Notes: generated from the letters alone by a model not told the origin. DNA of 57,055 nt from Solirubrobacterales bacterium (GCA_003244205.1 QHBW01000029.1:1-57055); one strand, 5' to 3'; counted from the first letter of the stretch, positions 6,949 to 16,307 are shown. Translations and numbers: made by a program.

Positions 6949-9900
6949 GTGCATTGCAGGCTCGTCGTCGTCCTCGCCGTGGTGGCGGTGTCCGCCGCCG
7001 CACCCGCGCGCGCCGACTTCCCCTACCTGCCGCCCGGCGCCAATCCCAACGACCCGGGAACCTGGAAGCTCGCTCCGGGCAACGCCCCGACCAACTTCCA
7101 AGACGACTGGAAGCTCGCGGCCACCCCCGAACCCAGCGCCCCGAGCGTCCTGCTCGACAACGGCAAGGCCTCGGAGCTCTGCGGAATCCGCGGCGCCGGG
7201 GTCGTCGATCTCCACGCGACGATGCCGGCCGCCGACTTCCCGCTGACCGCAGACCCGGCCTGCCGGGCGCTCGCCGGGTCGCCGGTCAAGACGGCATTCG
7301 AGTACACGACCGGGCGCCCCGACGTCGTCATCGCCGTGCTCGACTCGGGGATCGAGTGGAACAACGCCGCGGCCATGACCGCAGTGCGAAAGAAGGTCAA
7401 GCTGAATGCCGGCGAGCTCCCCGCCCCTCGGGTGACGCTCGACAACGCCCACCGCCTCGACGCCTCGGTGAACTGCGACGCGCTCAAGGCCCAGCACGCA
7501 CGCGCCGCCGGACGCGACTACAACCCGCGCGCGGGCGACCGCCAAGCCAACGGTGTCATCCCTTATGACATCCTCCGCCAGGGCGTCTTCAACCTGCTCG
7601 ACTACGCCTGCGACGCGCGCGTCAGCCTCCACGACGCCCGCCGGCACGGTCCTCCGGGGGTGCTGACCCCGGAGGACCTGATCCTCGCGTTCTCCAAACC
7701 GGGTGTCGACCACGACCACAACGGCTTTGCGGGCGACATCGCGGGCTGGAACTTCGTCGACGACAACAACAACCCCTACGACGATGTCCACTACGGCCAC
7801 GGGACCGGCGAGGCCCAGGACTCAAACGGCGAGGCCAACACCAATCAGGAGCTGGGCACTTGCCCCAACTGCATGGTGCTACCGCTACGTGTCGGCGAGT
7901 CCTTCATCGCCGACGCCAACCGCTTCGCGGCGGCCGTGCTCTATGGCGTCGACCGCGGGATTTCGGTCATCCAAGAGGCGCTGGGCTCACTCAACGGACC
8001 GCTTTTCGCCGGCGAGGCGATCGACTACGCCTACCGCCACGGCGTCGTCGTGATCGCCTCGGCGGCCGACGAGGCCGCCGAGCACCACAACCTGCCCGGC
8101 GCGCTGGCGCATACGATCGTCGTCAACTCGGTCACCCGCTACACCAGCCTCGCCGGCGTCCCCTTCACTCCGCTAGCCCCGTCGTACCTGCAGCTCAACG
8201 GCTGCACGAACTTCTCCACCAAGATCACCGTCGCCGTCCCCAGCTCGTCGTGCTCCTCGGAGGCGACCGGCAAGAGTGCGGGCATCGCGGGCCTGATCTA
8301 CAGCGCCGCGCTGAACGCCCGTGACAGTGGCCGCCTGGCGCCCAGCAGCGACTGTCGCCGCGTGGACGGGACGGCGTGCGCGATCACCGCCAACGAGGTC
8401 CGTCAGCTGATGGGATCGGGAGACATCGGCTCGCTGGCCCCCGCTGACATGGGGAGCGGGCAGTCCGACGACGTCAACTTCGCGCAGCAGCCGGAGTCCT
8501 CGTGCACCCAGCAGCGCGTGCCCGCCTGCACGGACCCCAACCGCAACATCGCCTTCTCGCTGCAGCAGAACCTCGGGATCGACGGCGGCCTGCTGCCGAA
8601 CACCCGTCGCTACCCCGCCCGCAGCGGCTTCGACGAGTTCTACGGCTACGGACGCCTGAATGCCTACCGCGCCGTCAGCGCTGCGGCCAACGGGACGATC
8701 CCGCCGCAGGCGGAGATCGAGTCGCCTGAGTGGTTCCGCCAGCTGTCCCCGGACAGCGCCGCGGTGCCGGTGAGCGCAGAGGTGAGCGCACGGTCGCCAT
8801 ACCGCTGCCAGGTGGAGGCCGCGCCCGGCGCCGCACCAAACAACGGACGCGTCTCCGATACGGCCGCCGGTGACTTCGCCCCCGCCGGCGGGGGCTTCTG
8901 CGACGGCAGCACCGTCCACACGCGCCCCTACGCCGGGCAAGTGGCCACGCTCAACGTGTCGGCGCTGCGCGCGATGTTCCCGGCGTCATCGGTCGGCGAC
9001 TTCAGCGGGCGCGAGCCCGGCCTGGCAGGTCCCCAGACCTCCAACGGCCGTCCCAACACGATGCCCTATGCGTTCACCATCCGTGTCGTCGTAACCACGG
9101 CCGGCGGCGGGATCCCGATGAGCGGCGAGGACCGCCGTCAGCTCTTCCTGCACCGCGATCGCGACATGCTCGGAGGCTTCCCCCGCGAGCTCGGCGGCGA
9201 CGGCGACTCGAGCCCGCTGCTCGTGGACCTCGAGGGCACCAACCGCAACGACCTGATCGTCGCGACCTCAGACGGCATCGTCCACGCATTCCGCCCCGAC
9301 GGCAGCGAACCGCCCGGCTGGCCGGTGCACACCGATCCGCTGCCGGGCCACCCGCGCGAAGCCGCCTTTCGCACCCGCGCCGTCCCCGGCTCTCACTACG
9401 GCGCGGTGCTCGGCGGCCTGGCCGCCGGCGATCTCTTCCGCAACGGTCGCACGGAGATCGTCGCCGACGACAACGGCGGCAACGTCTACGCCTGGGACTA
9501 CCGCGGGCGGCTGGTGTTCAAGGCCGAGGCCAACCCGCATTACTCCGGGGCACCGCTGCGACCGCTGGTCAGCGTGCGCAACGGACCGCGAGACCGCACC
9601 GAGCACGGCTTCTTCGCGGCCCCGGTGCTCGCCAACCTCGACGGTCCCGCTGCCAGCGGGCGGCCCGACATCCTCGCCGCGGGGGAGGATCGCCATCTCT
9701 ACGCCTGGCACGCCACCGGCAAGCCGGTCGCCGGGTTCCCGGTGTTGATGGTCGACCGCGACAAGGTTGCCGCTGTCGATCCGATCACCAACCACGTCAT
9801 TTTCAATAGCAATGCCCAGCAGAACCCCGGAATCAGCGAAGACCAGGGCAAGCTCGTGGACACGCCCGCCGTCGCCTACCTCGACGGCCCCTCGCAGCCG

Positions 9901-11529
9901 CCCTCGATCGTGCTGGGGACCAACGAGTCCTACGGGGTCAACACCGGCGACGAGGGGGCCATCAACGCCGGATCGGTGACGGCGGCGTCGCTGGGACTGA
10001 TCGGCGCCACGGGCGTCCTCAGCTTTGCCAATACGCGGCTCTACGTCGTCAACCACGACGGCAACGCCAGCGGCCGCCCGTTCCGCGCCGGCTGGCCGAA
10101 GAAGCTCGGGATCCTCGACCGCGGTCTGCTCCCCGACGTCGGCGAGGGCGTGACCGGATCGCCGATCGTCGGACCGGCGAACTGCGGCGGCGCACCCCCT
10201 TCAGAGAAGATCGCCGCGATGCCCGACGCCGGTCCCGCCTATGTGTTCAACCCCGACGGAAGCTCGTGCTACGGCTCTCTCGGCGGCGCCGACAACCCGC
10301 TCGAGATCGACTTCTCCGTGGGACAGAACCAGTACGACCATCCGGCCTTCCCGGCGGTCGGCAACCCGGCCTTCGGAACGCTCGACGGGACGACCACCGA
10401 CGTGATCGCGCCGGAGTCGGGGCTGATGCGCGCGCTCGACATTGTCGCGCCCGATTACCAGGGAGGCCAGGACTTCCTCGGCGCCTGGAACACCAGCTTC
10501 CCCGGCGGCCAGTACCAGCCCGGCTTCCCCTCGCCGGTCAACGACCTCCAGTTTCTCACGGGCCCGGCGGTGGGCGACATCCTCGGCGGACATGGGCAAG
10601 AAATCGTCGGCGGAACCGCCTCTCTCGACCTCGTGGCGCTCAACGCGCAGGGACAGGCGGCGAGCGCGGCGTGGCCGAAGCTGACGGGGGACTGGACGGT
10701 CGCTACCCCCGAGCTGGGGTCGTTCGGGACGCTCGACACCGACCCCGCCGCACGCAAGGACGTCGTCTCGATCACGCGCTCCGGCACGGTCGCGGTCTAC
10801 GCGACCCCGGCACCAGCCTGCTCCCCCAGCTCGTGGCCGCGCTACCACCACGACCTCGCGAACTCGGGCGACTACGCGCGCGACGCGATCGCGCCCGGCC
10901 ATCCCGACGGGCTCGCCGTGGCGAGCGGATCTTTGATCTTCACAGCGCCGGGCGGCGACGGGATGTGCGGCACCGCCGCCTACTACCAGGTGGCGCAGTC
11001 GCGGCGGATCATCTCCCCCGAGGGCTTCCTGCGGGCCTCGCGGCTGCCCGGTCCCTACCCGACGCCGACGGCGGCGGGCACCCAGCAGGCGATCGCGCTC
11101 ACACCCCGCCACGCTCGCTACGTCGCCGTGCGCGCGGTCGACGAGCAGGGCAACGTCGGCTTCCCCGCGGAGATCGACACGCTCACCGGCGCACAGATCA
11201 ATCCCAACAGCGGGGCGGTCATGAGCGCGGCCAGCGCGGCCTGCCGGCGCTCGCGGCGCTTGATGCTGGCGCTCTCGGGCGCGTCGCACGGTCGAGTGCT
11301 CAGCGCGGTCGCGTTCGTCAACGGGCGCCGGCGCGCCTCGGCGCGGTCGGGGCCTCGCGGGCGTGGGCTCACGCACATCTCGCTGCGCGCGCCGGGCTTT
11401 GACCGCACCTATCGCGTTGTGGTGCGGGCGGTCACGGACGAAAGCGCCGTGATCGTCACTACCCGGCTGTACCGAAACTGCCGCGTGCTGCGACGCTCGG
11501 TGCGAGTCGTGCGGGCTGGGGAGCGCTGA
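6949..11529 (+). CDS. Giant secreted S8-type protease with beta-propeller repeats
   Basis: A 1526-residue exported protein. The GTG start has a GGGAGGAG Shine-Dalgarno 5 nt upstream and leads into a signal peptide. Residues about 120-560 are a subtilisin (S8) fold with Asp132 in VLDSGIEW and His284 in YGHGTGEA. The nucleophile region reads CSSEATGKSAGIAGL. Aligned to the canonical GTSMAxPHVAG, the Ser position is Thr440, with Ser443 nearby, so catalysis is in doubt. Residues about 740-1330 contain FG-GAP-like beta-propeller strands (GDGDSSPLLVDLEGTNRNDL, AAGDLFRNGRTEIV). The last ~100 residues form an Arg-rich Ig-like module seen in other secreted proteins here. Confidence 0.85.
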   Translation: MHCRLVVVLAVVAVSAAAPARADFPYLPPGANPNDPGTWKLAPGNAPTNFQDDWKLAATPEPSAPSVLLDNGKASELCGIRGAGVVDLHATMPAADFPLTADPACRALAGSPVKTAFEYTTGRPDVVIAVLDSGIEWNNAAAMTAVRKKVKLNAGELPAPRVTLDNAHRLDASVNCDALKAQHARAAGRDYNPRAGDRQANGVIPYDILRQGVFNLLDYACDARVSLHDARRHGPPGVLTPEDLILAFSKPGVDHDHNGFAGDIAGWNFVDDNNNPYDDVHYGHGTGEAQDSNGEANTNQELGTCPNCMVLPLRVGESFIADANRFAAAVLYGVDRGISVIQEALGSLNGPLFAGEAIDYAYRHGVVVIASAADEAAEHHNLPGALAHTIVVNSVTRYTSLAGVPFTPLAPSYLQLNGCTNFSTKITVAVPSSSCSSEATGKSAGIAGLIYSAALNARDSGRLAPSSDCRRVDGTACAITANEVRQLMGSGDIGSLAPADMGSGQSDDVNFAQQPESSCTQQRVPACTDPNRNIAFSLQQNLGIDGGLLPNTRRYPARSGFDEFYGYGRLNAYRAVSAAANGTIPPQAEIESPEWFRQLSPDSAAVPVSAEVSARSPYRCQVEAAPGAAPNNGRVSDTAAGDFAPAGGGFCDGSTVHTRPYAGQVATLNVSALRAMFPASSVGDFSGREPGLAGPQTSNGRPNTMPYAFTIRVVVTTAGGGIPMSGEDRRQLFLHRDRDMLGGFPRELGGDGDSSPLLVDLEGTNRNDLIVATSDGIVHAFRPDGSEPPGWPVHTDPLPGHPREAAFRTRAVPGSHYGAVLGGLAAGDLFRNGRTEIVADDNGGNVYAWDYRGRLVFKAEANPHYSGAPLRPLVSVRNGPRDRTEHGFFAAPVLANLDGPAASGRPDILAAGEDRHLYAWHATGKPVAGFPVLMVDRDKVAAVDPITNHVIFNSNAQQNPGISEDQGKLVDTPAVAYLDGPSQPPSIVLGTNESYGVNTGDEGAINAGSVTAASLGLIGATGVLSFANTRLYVVNHDGNASGRPFRAGWPKKLGILDRGLLPDVGEGVTGSPIVGPANCGGAPPSEKIAAMPDAGPAYVFNPDGSSCYGSLGGADNPLEIDFSVGQNQYDHPAFPAVGNPAFGTLDGTTTDVIAPESGLMRALDIVAPDYQGGQDFLGAWNTSFPGGQYQPGFPSPVNDLQFLTGPAVGDILGGHGQEIVGGTASLDLVALNAQGQAASAAWPKLTGDWTVATPELGSFGTLDTDPAARKDVVSITRSGTVAVYATPAPACSPSSWPRYHHDLANSGDYARDAIAPGHPDGLAVASGSLIFTAPGGDGMCGTAAYYQVAQSRRIISPEGFLRASRLPGPYPTPTAAGTQQAIALTPRHARYVAVRAVDEQGNVGFPAEIDTLTGAQINPNSGAVMSAASAACRRSRRLMLALSGASHGRVLSAVAFVNGRRRASARSGPRGRGLTHISLRAPGFDRTYRVVVRAVTDESAVIVTTRLYRNCRVLRRSVRVVRAGER

Positions 11530-11565
11530 GCGAGTCCAGTGGCTACCTGTCCGCCGCAGAGTGCC

Positions 11566-11571
11566 TAAACT
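11566..11571 (+). promoter_or_regulatory. Candidate -10 box (TAAACT)
   Basis: TAAACT stands out in GC-rich DNA 31 nt before the next gene, which has no other obvious promoter in the 73-nt gap. No clear -35 is seen. Confidence 0.3.
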
Positions 11572-11602
11572 GAGGCGCGCAGGCCCGCGACGTCAATAGC
11601 CG

Positions 11603-12934
11603 ATGCCCTCGCTGATCGACCGTCTTTTTCCGCCGACCAGGCCGCCTGCCGCGGACGCTGTCGCGACCCCGCAGATCCAACCGCCTGCCGCGGACGCTGT
11701 CGCGACCCCGCAGATCCAACCGCCTGCCGCGGACGCTTTCGCGCCCCCGCAGGCCCCGGCGATCGGCGCGAATGGCCATCCCGCGCCAGCGGCGCCGCGG
11801 CAGTCGCTGCTCGACCGTGTCTTCCCGCCGCAGCGGCCCAAGTCCTCAGCGGCCTTGCCCGCATCGGCGGTGGCCACGAAGTCCGTGCCCGGCGTAGGCG
11901 CCCCCGCCGTCGAGCCGATGCCCGTCACGGCGGTCGCGGTGGGCGCCGCGGGTATCGGCGCCGCGGGTGTCGGCGCGAGCCACGTCGCCGCGACCGCCGC
12001 GGCCGCTAGCTGCCCGACCTGCGGCGCGGCGCTCGGGCCCGAGCAGGGCTGGTGTCTGAGCTGTGGGACGGAGATCGATCACGCGCCGACCCCGAGCTGG
12101 CGGCTCGGGCTCGCCGTTGCCGGTTCGCTGCTCACACTCGCTGCGATGGGATTCGCGCTCGCCTACGTCGCGGTCTCCGATCACAGCCAGCGCGCCACGG
12201 CGCTCGCCGGCCGGCCGGGGCCCTTCTCGACGCCGCCTGCGGCGACGACGCCGACGCTGCCCACCACGCCCGCGACCACGACTCCCACGCCGGCGGCCGT
12301 GCTGCCGACCTCCAAGCTCCCGACTCCCGCGAGCGCCACGTCGGGGGCGGCGCTGCCGTCGACTTCGGCGGGCGGAGCGACTGCGGGAAGCACTGCGGGC
12401 ACCGGCGCGACCAGCACGTCGACGACGACGCACACGAGCACCAACACCAGCTCGAACCCGTCGACGAACCCCACAGGACCGCCGGTGAAGGCGCCCTCGG
12501 GCCCGGTGCCGATCTCGTTTGACCCCAACGCCGCCCAGGTCTTCGATCCCTATGGCGGCTCGGATCACCCCGAGCTGGCGCGCTATGCGATCGACGGCGA
12601 CTCGAGCACCGCGTGGCGCACCGGGGACTATGCCGGCGGAGCGCTCAACAAGCCGGGCGTGGGCATCCTCGTCGACGCCGCCGTCCCGACGCCGATCAAG
12701 AGCTTCACGATCGCCACCCCGACGCCGGGCTTCTCGCTCGCGCTCTACGGCGCGCGCAACGGTCCTCCGAGCACGCTCGGCGGCTGGACGCTGCTGGCCT
12801 CAAATTCGTCGGCGAACTCCAAGACGACGTTTAATCTCGCCAAGCCCAACGTTCGCTACGCGCTCGTCTGGATCACCAAGCTCCCGCCCGGCAAGAGCTC
12901 GGCGTCGATCAGCGAGCTGACCTGGGTCCCCTAG
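11603..12934 (+). CDS. Zinc-ribbon, single-pass membrane protein with discoidin-like C-terminus
   Basis: A 443-residue protein of modular build. Residues 1-130 are Pro/Ala-rich with a 13-residue tandem repeat (PPAADAVATPQIQ) and two copies of a motif (SLIDRLFPPTRP, SLLDRVFPPQRP). About 135-160 is a zinc ribbon with two Cys-x2-Cys pairs (CPTCGAAL, CLSCGTEI). About 168-192 is one transmembrane helix, followed by a Ser/Thr/Pro linker. The last ~140 residues (FDPYGGSDHPE, DGDSSTAWRT, ISELTWVP) resemble the discoidin-like sensor domain at the end of some actinobacterial Ser/Thr kinases and MurJ-like proteins. The zinc ribbon would be cytoplasmic and the discoidin-like domain outside. Function unknown. 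Confidence 0.8.
   Translation: MPSLIDRLFPPTRPPAADAVATPQIQPPAADAVATPQIQPPAADAFAPPQAPAIGANGHPAPAAPRQSLLDRVFPPQRPKSSAALPASAVATKSVPGVGAPAVEPMPVTAVAVGAAGIGAAGVGASHVAATAAAASCPTCGAALGPEQGWCLSCGTEIDHAPTPSWRLGLAVAGSLLTLAAMGFALAYVAVSDHSQRATALAGRPGPFSTPPAATTPTLPTTPATTTPTPAAVLPTSKLPTPASATSGAALPSTSAGGATAGSTAGTGATSTSTTTHTSTNTSSNPSTNPTGPPVKAPSGPVPISFDPNAAQVFDPYGGSDHPELARYAIDGDSSTAWRTGDYAGGALNKPGVGILVDAAVPTPIKSFTIATPTPGFSLALYGARNGPPSTLGGWTLLASNSSANSKTTFNLAKPNVRYALVWITKLPPGKSSASISELTWVP
11642..11752 (+). repeat. 39-bp in-frame tandem repeat, about 2.8 copies
   Basis: Units begin at 11642, 11681 and 11720. The first two are identical and the third diverges after the first 20 nt. Each encodes 13 residues of a Pro/Ala-rich linker. 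Near-identity at the DNA level indicates recent expansion. Confidence 0.85.
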
Positions 12935-12944
12935 CTCGCCTCGC

Positions 12945-13604
12945 TCAGGAGGCCGAGGGTGCGTCAACGTCCGGCTTGCCCGGCGGCTTGCGGCCGTGCC
13001 CGCGGCGCCGGCGGTGGATCACGAAGGCGACGATCGCCACGACGACGATCCCGGCGCCCGCGGCTGCGAGGCCGATCGTGCCGACCAGCTTGGCGGCCGC
13101 ATCGCCGAGCGCGTAGGAGACCAGACCGAAGCAGATCGCCCAGGTGATCCCCCCGAGGGCGTTGTAGACCAAGAACGAGGGCCACGGCATCTCCGTCATC
13201 CCCGCCAGCCACGACGCCCAGATCCGCAGACCGGCGACCCAGCGCCCAAAGAAGACCGCCTTCGCGCCGTGGCGCTCGAAGAGCTGCTCGCCGCGCTGCA
13301 GCGCGGCCAGCCGCTGCTCGTACATCCGCCCCGGCCTCGTGATCACTCGGCGACCGAGGCGACGACCGATCAGATAGCCGACGTTGTCGCCGACGATCGC
13401 CCCCGCCGCGGCGATCGCGATCACGAGCTCGATCGTCAGCTTGTGCTGGGAGGCGGCCACTCCGGCCGCGATCAGGGATGTCTCTCCGGGCACCGGGATC
13501 CCGCTGGCCTCGACGCCGACGAAGACGAAGACGGCGATGTAGCCGAGGTTGCGGGGGATGCTGATGAGCGCTCCCAGCAGCAGGTTGAGCGCGCTCATCA
13601 GCAT
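12945..13604 (-). CDS. DedA family membrane protein
   Basis: A 219-residue polytopic protein of the DedA/SNARE-associated (VTT) family, thought to move lipid carriers or support membrane homeostasis. Family signatures are visible: EASGIPVPGETSLIAAG near residues 32-48, GDNVGYLIGRRLG, and FFGRWVAGLRIWASWLAGMTEM with the conserved FxGRxxxxxR. About five hydrophobic segments are present, and the C-terminal tail is basic and cytoplasmic (HRRRRGHGRK). TAGTGT lies 6 nt before the ATG on its strand and there is no Shine-Dalgarno, suggesting a leaderless mRNA. Confidence 0.9.
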   Translation of the reverse strand: MLMSALNLLLGALISIPRNLGYIAVFVFVGVEASGIPVPGETSLIAAGVAASQHKLTIELVIAIAAAGAIVGDNVGYLIGRRLGRRVITRPGRMYEQRLAALQRGEQLFERHGAKAVFFGRWVAGLRIWASWLAGMTEMPWPSFLVYNALGGITWAICFGLVSYALGDAAAKLVGTIGLAAAGAGIVVVAIVAFVIHRRRRGHGRKPPGKPDVDAPSAS

Positions 13605-13610
13605 CGACCC

Positions 13611-13616
13611 ACACTA
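13611..13616 (-). promoter_or_regulatory. Candidate -10 box, leaderless start (dedA)
   Basis: TAGTGT on the minus strand ends 6 nt before the dedA ATG, consistent with a transcript beginning at or next to the start codon. Confidence 0.45.
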
Positions 13617-13676
13617 ACGTGTGGTCGCCCGACCGCTGAGCCGCCAAAGCGCGCTGCACTTCGTCACACTCGGCCC

Positions 13677-14090
13677 GTGCAGGACCCGCTGCGCATCAAC
13701 CGGGAGTTGACCCTGCCGCTCTCAGAGATCGCCGTGCGCGCCAGCCGTTCCTCGGGTCCCGGCGGCCAGCATGCCAATGTCACGGCGTCGCGCATCGAGG
13801 CTTCCTTCGATGTGCTGGCGTCAGCCACGCTCACCGAAGCGCAACGACGCCGGCTGCTCGCGCGTCTGGGACCGCGCGTCGTCGCAGTCAGCCAGGACGC
13901 CCGCGGTCAGGCGCGCAACCGCGATCTGGCCTTGCGGCGGCTGCGCGACCGCTTGGCGGCGGCGCTCGTGCTGCCGCGCACGCGCCGGCCCACTTCACCA
14001 AGCCGCGCCCAGCGCACGGCGCGGCTGCAGTCCAAGCGGCTGCGCTCAAACGTCAAACGCGATCGGCGCCGTCCGGCCTCGGAGGATTGA
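13677..14090 (+). CDS. arfB: ArfB/YaeJ-like peptidyl-tRNA hydrolase (ribosome rescue)
   Basis: A 137-residue release-factor-like protein starting at GTG. It has the class-I release factor domain motif RSSGPGGQHANVTASRIE, whose GGQ loop hydrolyses peptidyl-tRNA, and a basic C-terminal tail (about 40 residues rich in Arg/Lys) of the type that ArfB inserts into the empty mRNA channel. It lacks the codon-recognition domains of RF1/RF2, so stop-codon-independent rescue of stalled ribosomes is the likely job. It is divergent from dedA across 72 bp. Confidence 0.85.
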   Translation: MQDPLRINRELTLPLSEIAVRASRSSGPGGQHANVTASRIEASFDVLASATLTEAQRRRLLARLGPRVVAVSQDARGQARNRDLALRRLRDRLAAALVLPRTRRPTSPSRAQRTARLQSKRLRSNVKRDRRRPASED

Positions 14091-14112
14091 CCGCGAAGCT
14101 GGCGAGGCGCCT

Positions 14113-14412
14113 CTACCAGTGGTCGCTGTGCGCCAGCCGCGCAAGCGCCTCGTGGCGCTCCATCACGAGCTGCTTCACCGGGTCGGAGTCGGGACGCTGG
14201 TGCACGAGATCCCAGGTCTTCTCGGCGATCTCGCGAGCCGTCTGGGGGGTGGCGTCGCGGCAGAGCATCTCGACGAGCTTGAGCTCGAAGTCCTCGATCT
14301 GTTTAGCCGGGTTGCCGGGCTCCAGACGCGGGAGGGCCTGCGTCGTCGACTCTCGCCAGATGCCGGCGGCGACGATCAGCCGGTTACGCAGCGCGGTTGG
14401 ATCGCTGGCCAC
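14113..14412 (-). CDS. Conserved small hypothetical protein
   Basis: A 99-residue, soluble, mostly helical acidic protein with a GTG start, not recognised. It has no signal peptide, transmembrane segment or metal motif; it contains one Cys (MLCRDATP) and a His-rich end (MERHEALARLAHSDHW). It sits 58 nt downstream of the MBL hydrolase at the tail of the suf-led run and may be cotranscribed. Coding nature is supported by codon pattern and tight packing. Confidence 0.6.
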   Translation of the reverse strand: MASDPTALRNRLIVAAGIWRESTTQALPRLEPGNPAKQIEDFELKLVEMLCRDATPQTAREIAEKTWDLVHQRPDSDPVKQLVMERHEALARLAHSDHW

Positions 14413-14470
14413 GGGCAGCGGACCCTAGCGCGAGCCACGCCCTCTGCGCGAGAGCTCGGCCGACCCGCCC

Positions 14471-15139
14471 TCAGGGCTCCGGCAAGCGCTGCACGAAGGA
14501 CTGCAATCGCTTGCGATTGCGCAGCGGGCGGCCGTGTCCAAAGCACACCAGTTCGGGCTCCAACGCGGCAAGGCGCCTCGCCGATTCGCGGTTGCGCACC
14601 GGGTCTGGCGTGAAGATGCGCCTGGGCTCGCCGAGCCCGGGCATCCCGGTCAGCGTGTCGAGGTTGGTGAGCACGTCGCCGAGGATCAGCACACGATCGG
14701 GCTCGCGCCAGTAGGCGAGGTGACCGGCTGAGTGGCCGGGCACCTCGAGCACGCGAAAGCCCGCCACCTCGTCGCCCTCGCGCAACCGCCGGGCGACGGG
14801 GTGCGGCGGTCCCAGCCAGAAGCGGTCGATCAGGCGGTTGACGGGGTGATCTGGCTGCGTGCTGGGAATCGTCCCTTGCTCCATCGCGTCCGCATCGCGG
14901 TCTCCGCACCACAAGGGGATCCGCAGGGCATCGCACACCTCCTGGCTGGCTCCCTGGTGGTCGGGGTGGGCATGGGTGAGCGCATGCGCGATCACCCGGC
15001 GGCCGCGCAGCTGGCGCAGGATGCGCCGCCCCGCCCGGCGCGTCGCGGCGTCGATCAGCACGTCGCCGACGAGGAAGACGTTGATCGCGTTGGGCGGAAA
15101 CCCACCCAGCTGCCAGACGCCGTCGGCCAGGCGCTTCAC
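14471..15139 (-). CDS. Metallo-beta-lactamase-fold hydrolase
   Basis: A 222-residue MBL-fold protein. THAHPDHQG carries the metal-binding HxHxDH motif, VPGHSAGHLAY gives the next His, LGDVL the bridging Asp and CFGHGRPL the last His, so a binuclear metal site is intact. The glyoxalase-II/hydrolase branch is likely, but the substrate is unknown. The GTG start overlaps the stop of the upstream M20 peptidase gene by 4 nt, so the two are translationally coupled within the suf-led operon. Confidence 0.9.
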   Translation of the reverse strand: MKRLADGVWQLGGFPPNAINVFLVGDVLIDAATRRAGRRILRQLRGRRVIAHALTHAHPDHQGASQEVCDALRIPLWCGDRDADAMEQGTIPSTQPDHPVNRLIDRFWLGPPHPVARRLREGDEVAGFRVLEVPGHSAGHLAYWREPDRVLILGDVLTNLDTLTGMPGLGEPRRIFTPDPVRNRESARRLAALEPELVCFGHGRPLRNRKRLQSFVQRLPEP

Positions 15140-16302
15140 GCGGCGCTCCAGTCGACCCCCAGCACCTCCGCGACCAGCGCGAGCGCGATCGCTGCCCGGG
15201 GCACGAGCGAGTCCACGAGCACGTACTCATCGGGCGCGTGCGCCCTCCCGCCCCGAGGACCGAGACCGTCGACGGTCACGGGGATCGTGCTGGCCAGATG
15301 GCTGGCGTCGCTCGCGCCGCCCCGCTCTGAGGCGACGATCGGCGACCCCAGGCGTGCCGTCGCCCCTTCGAGCACCCGCGCCGTCGCCGCGCCGGAGTCC
15401 ATCCCCGGCCACAGCCGCTGCATCGTCGCGCTCAGCCGCGCGCCGCCGACCTCCTGCGGGATCGCCGCAAGCACGTCGTCGAAGGCGGCCAGACGGTCGG
15501 CCCGCAGGTCGCAGAAGAGCTCGCCCGCCGCTGGCACCACGTTGAAGGCGTCTCCGCAGCGCAGGATCGTCGGCACTGCCGTGAGTCGATCCGGACCCGC
15601 CGGGTCGTGATGGGCAGCGACGAGCCGCGCCGCCTCTGCAAGCGCGAGCAAAGCGTTGTGGCCGCGGTCCGGCGCCGATCCCGAGTGCGCGGCGCGCCCG
15701 TGAGCCTCGACGAGCAGCGTGCCGGCAGCCTTGCGCTGTACGACAACCGCCTCGCTGGCGCCCACCAGCTGGCCGGCCTCGAAGCAGAGGCAGGCGTCGA
15801 AGTTGCGGAGGCGCTCGGTGTGGGCGAACGGCTCGGTGCGCCATTCCTCATCCATCACGCACAGCAGCGCCGCTTCCGCGAAGGCCTCGGGCCGCCGGGC
15901 GAGCATCCGCAGGACAGCCACGGCGAGAACCACTCCGCCCTTCATGTCGACGCTCCCCGAGCCGACCAGGCGATCTCCGCGGCGGTGCAGCGGGCGGTGG
16001 CCATCGTGCGCTACGACGGTGTCGAGATGTCCGAGCAGCGCGATCCGTCCGTTCCCGCTACCGCGCACTCGCGCGATCAGGTCGGGTGCGTGGTCGCGCG
16101 AGGAGCACGGCACGCGCTCGACCTCGATCTTGCTCTCGTCTGCGAGCAGCGCGACGAGGACAGACGCGGCCGCCTCAGCGCCGTCAACGTCACCGGATGG
16201 CGAGGAGACCGCGACCAACGCCTCGAGCTCGCGCTCGGCCCGCCCCGCGATCGCCCGGGCCAGCTCGGCGATCGTCGCTCCGCGGCCGGCGATCAGATCC
16301 AT
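15136..16302 (-). CDS. M20 family metallopeptidase / amidohydrolase
   Basis: A 388-residue M20 enzyme (ArgE/DapE/CPG2 type). Metal and catalytic motifs are present: LLGHLDTV (His and Asp), GSGSVDMKGG (bridging Asp), MDEEWRTE (catalytic and ligand Glu) and ASDASH (last His). The lid dimerisation domain lies between, with HGRAAHSG. It cleaves an amide or peptide bond of a small carboxylated substrate; which one cannot be read. It starts 5 nt after sufD ends and overlaps the MBL gene, so it belongs to the suf-led transcript although it is not a known Fe-S assembly factor. Confidence 0.9.
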   Translation of the reverse strand: MDLIAGRGATIAELARAIAGRAERELEALVAVSSPSGDVDGAEAAASVLVALLADESKIEVERVPCSSRDHAPDLIARVRGSGNGRIALLGHLDTVVAHDGHRPLHRRGDRLVGSGSVDMKGGVVLAVAVLRMLARRPEAFAEAALLCVMDEEWRTEPFAHTERLRNFDACLCFEAGQLVGASEAVVVQRKAAGTLLVEAHGRAAHSGSAPDRGHNALLALAEAARLVAAHHDPAGPDRLTAVPTILRCGDAFNVVPAAGELFCDLRADRLAAFDDVLAAIPQEVGGARLSATMQRLWPGMDSGAATARVLEGATARLGSPIVASERGGASDASHLASTIPVTVDGLGPRGGRAHAPDEYVLVDSLVPRAAIALALVAEVLGVDWSAA

Positions 16303-16307
16303 CGCGC

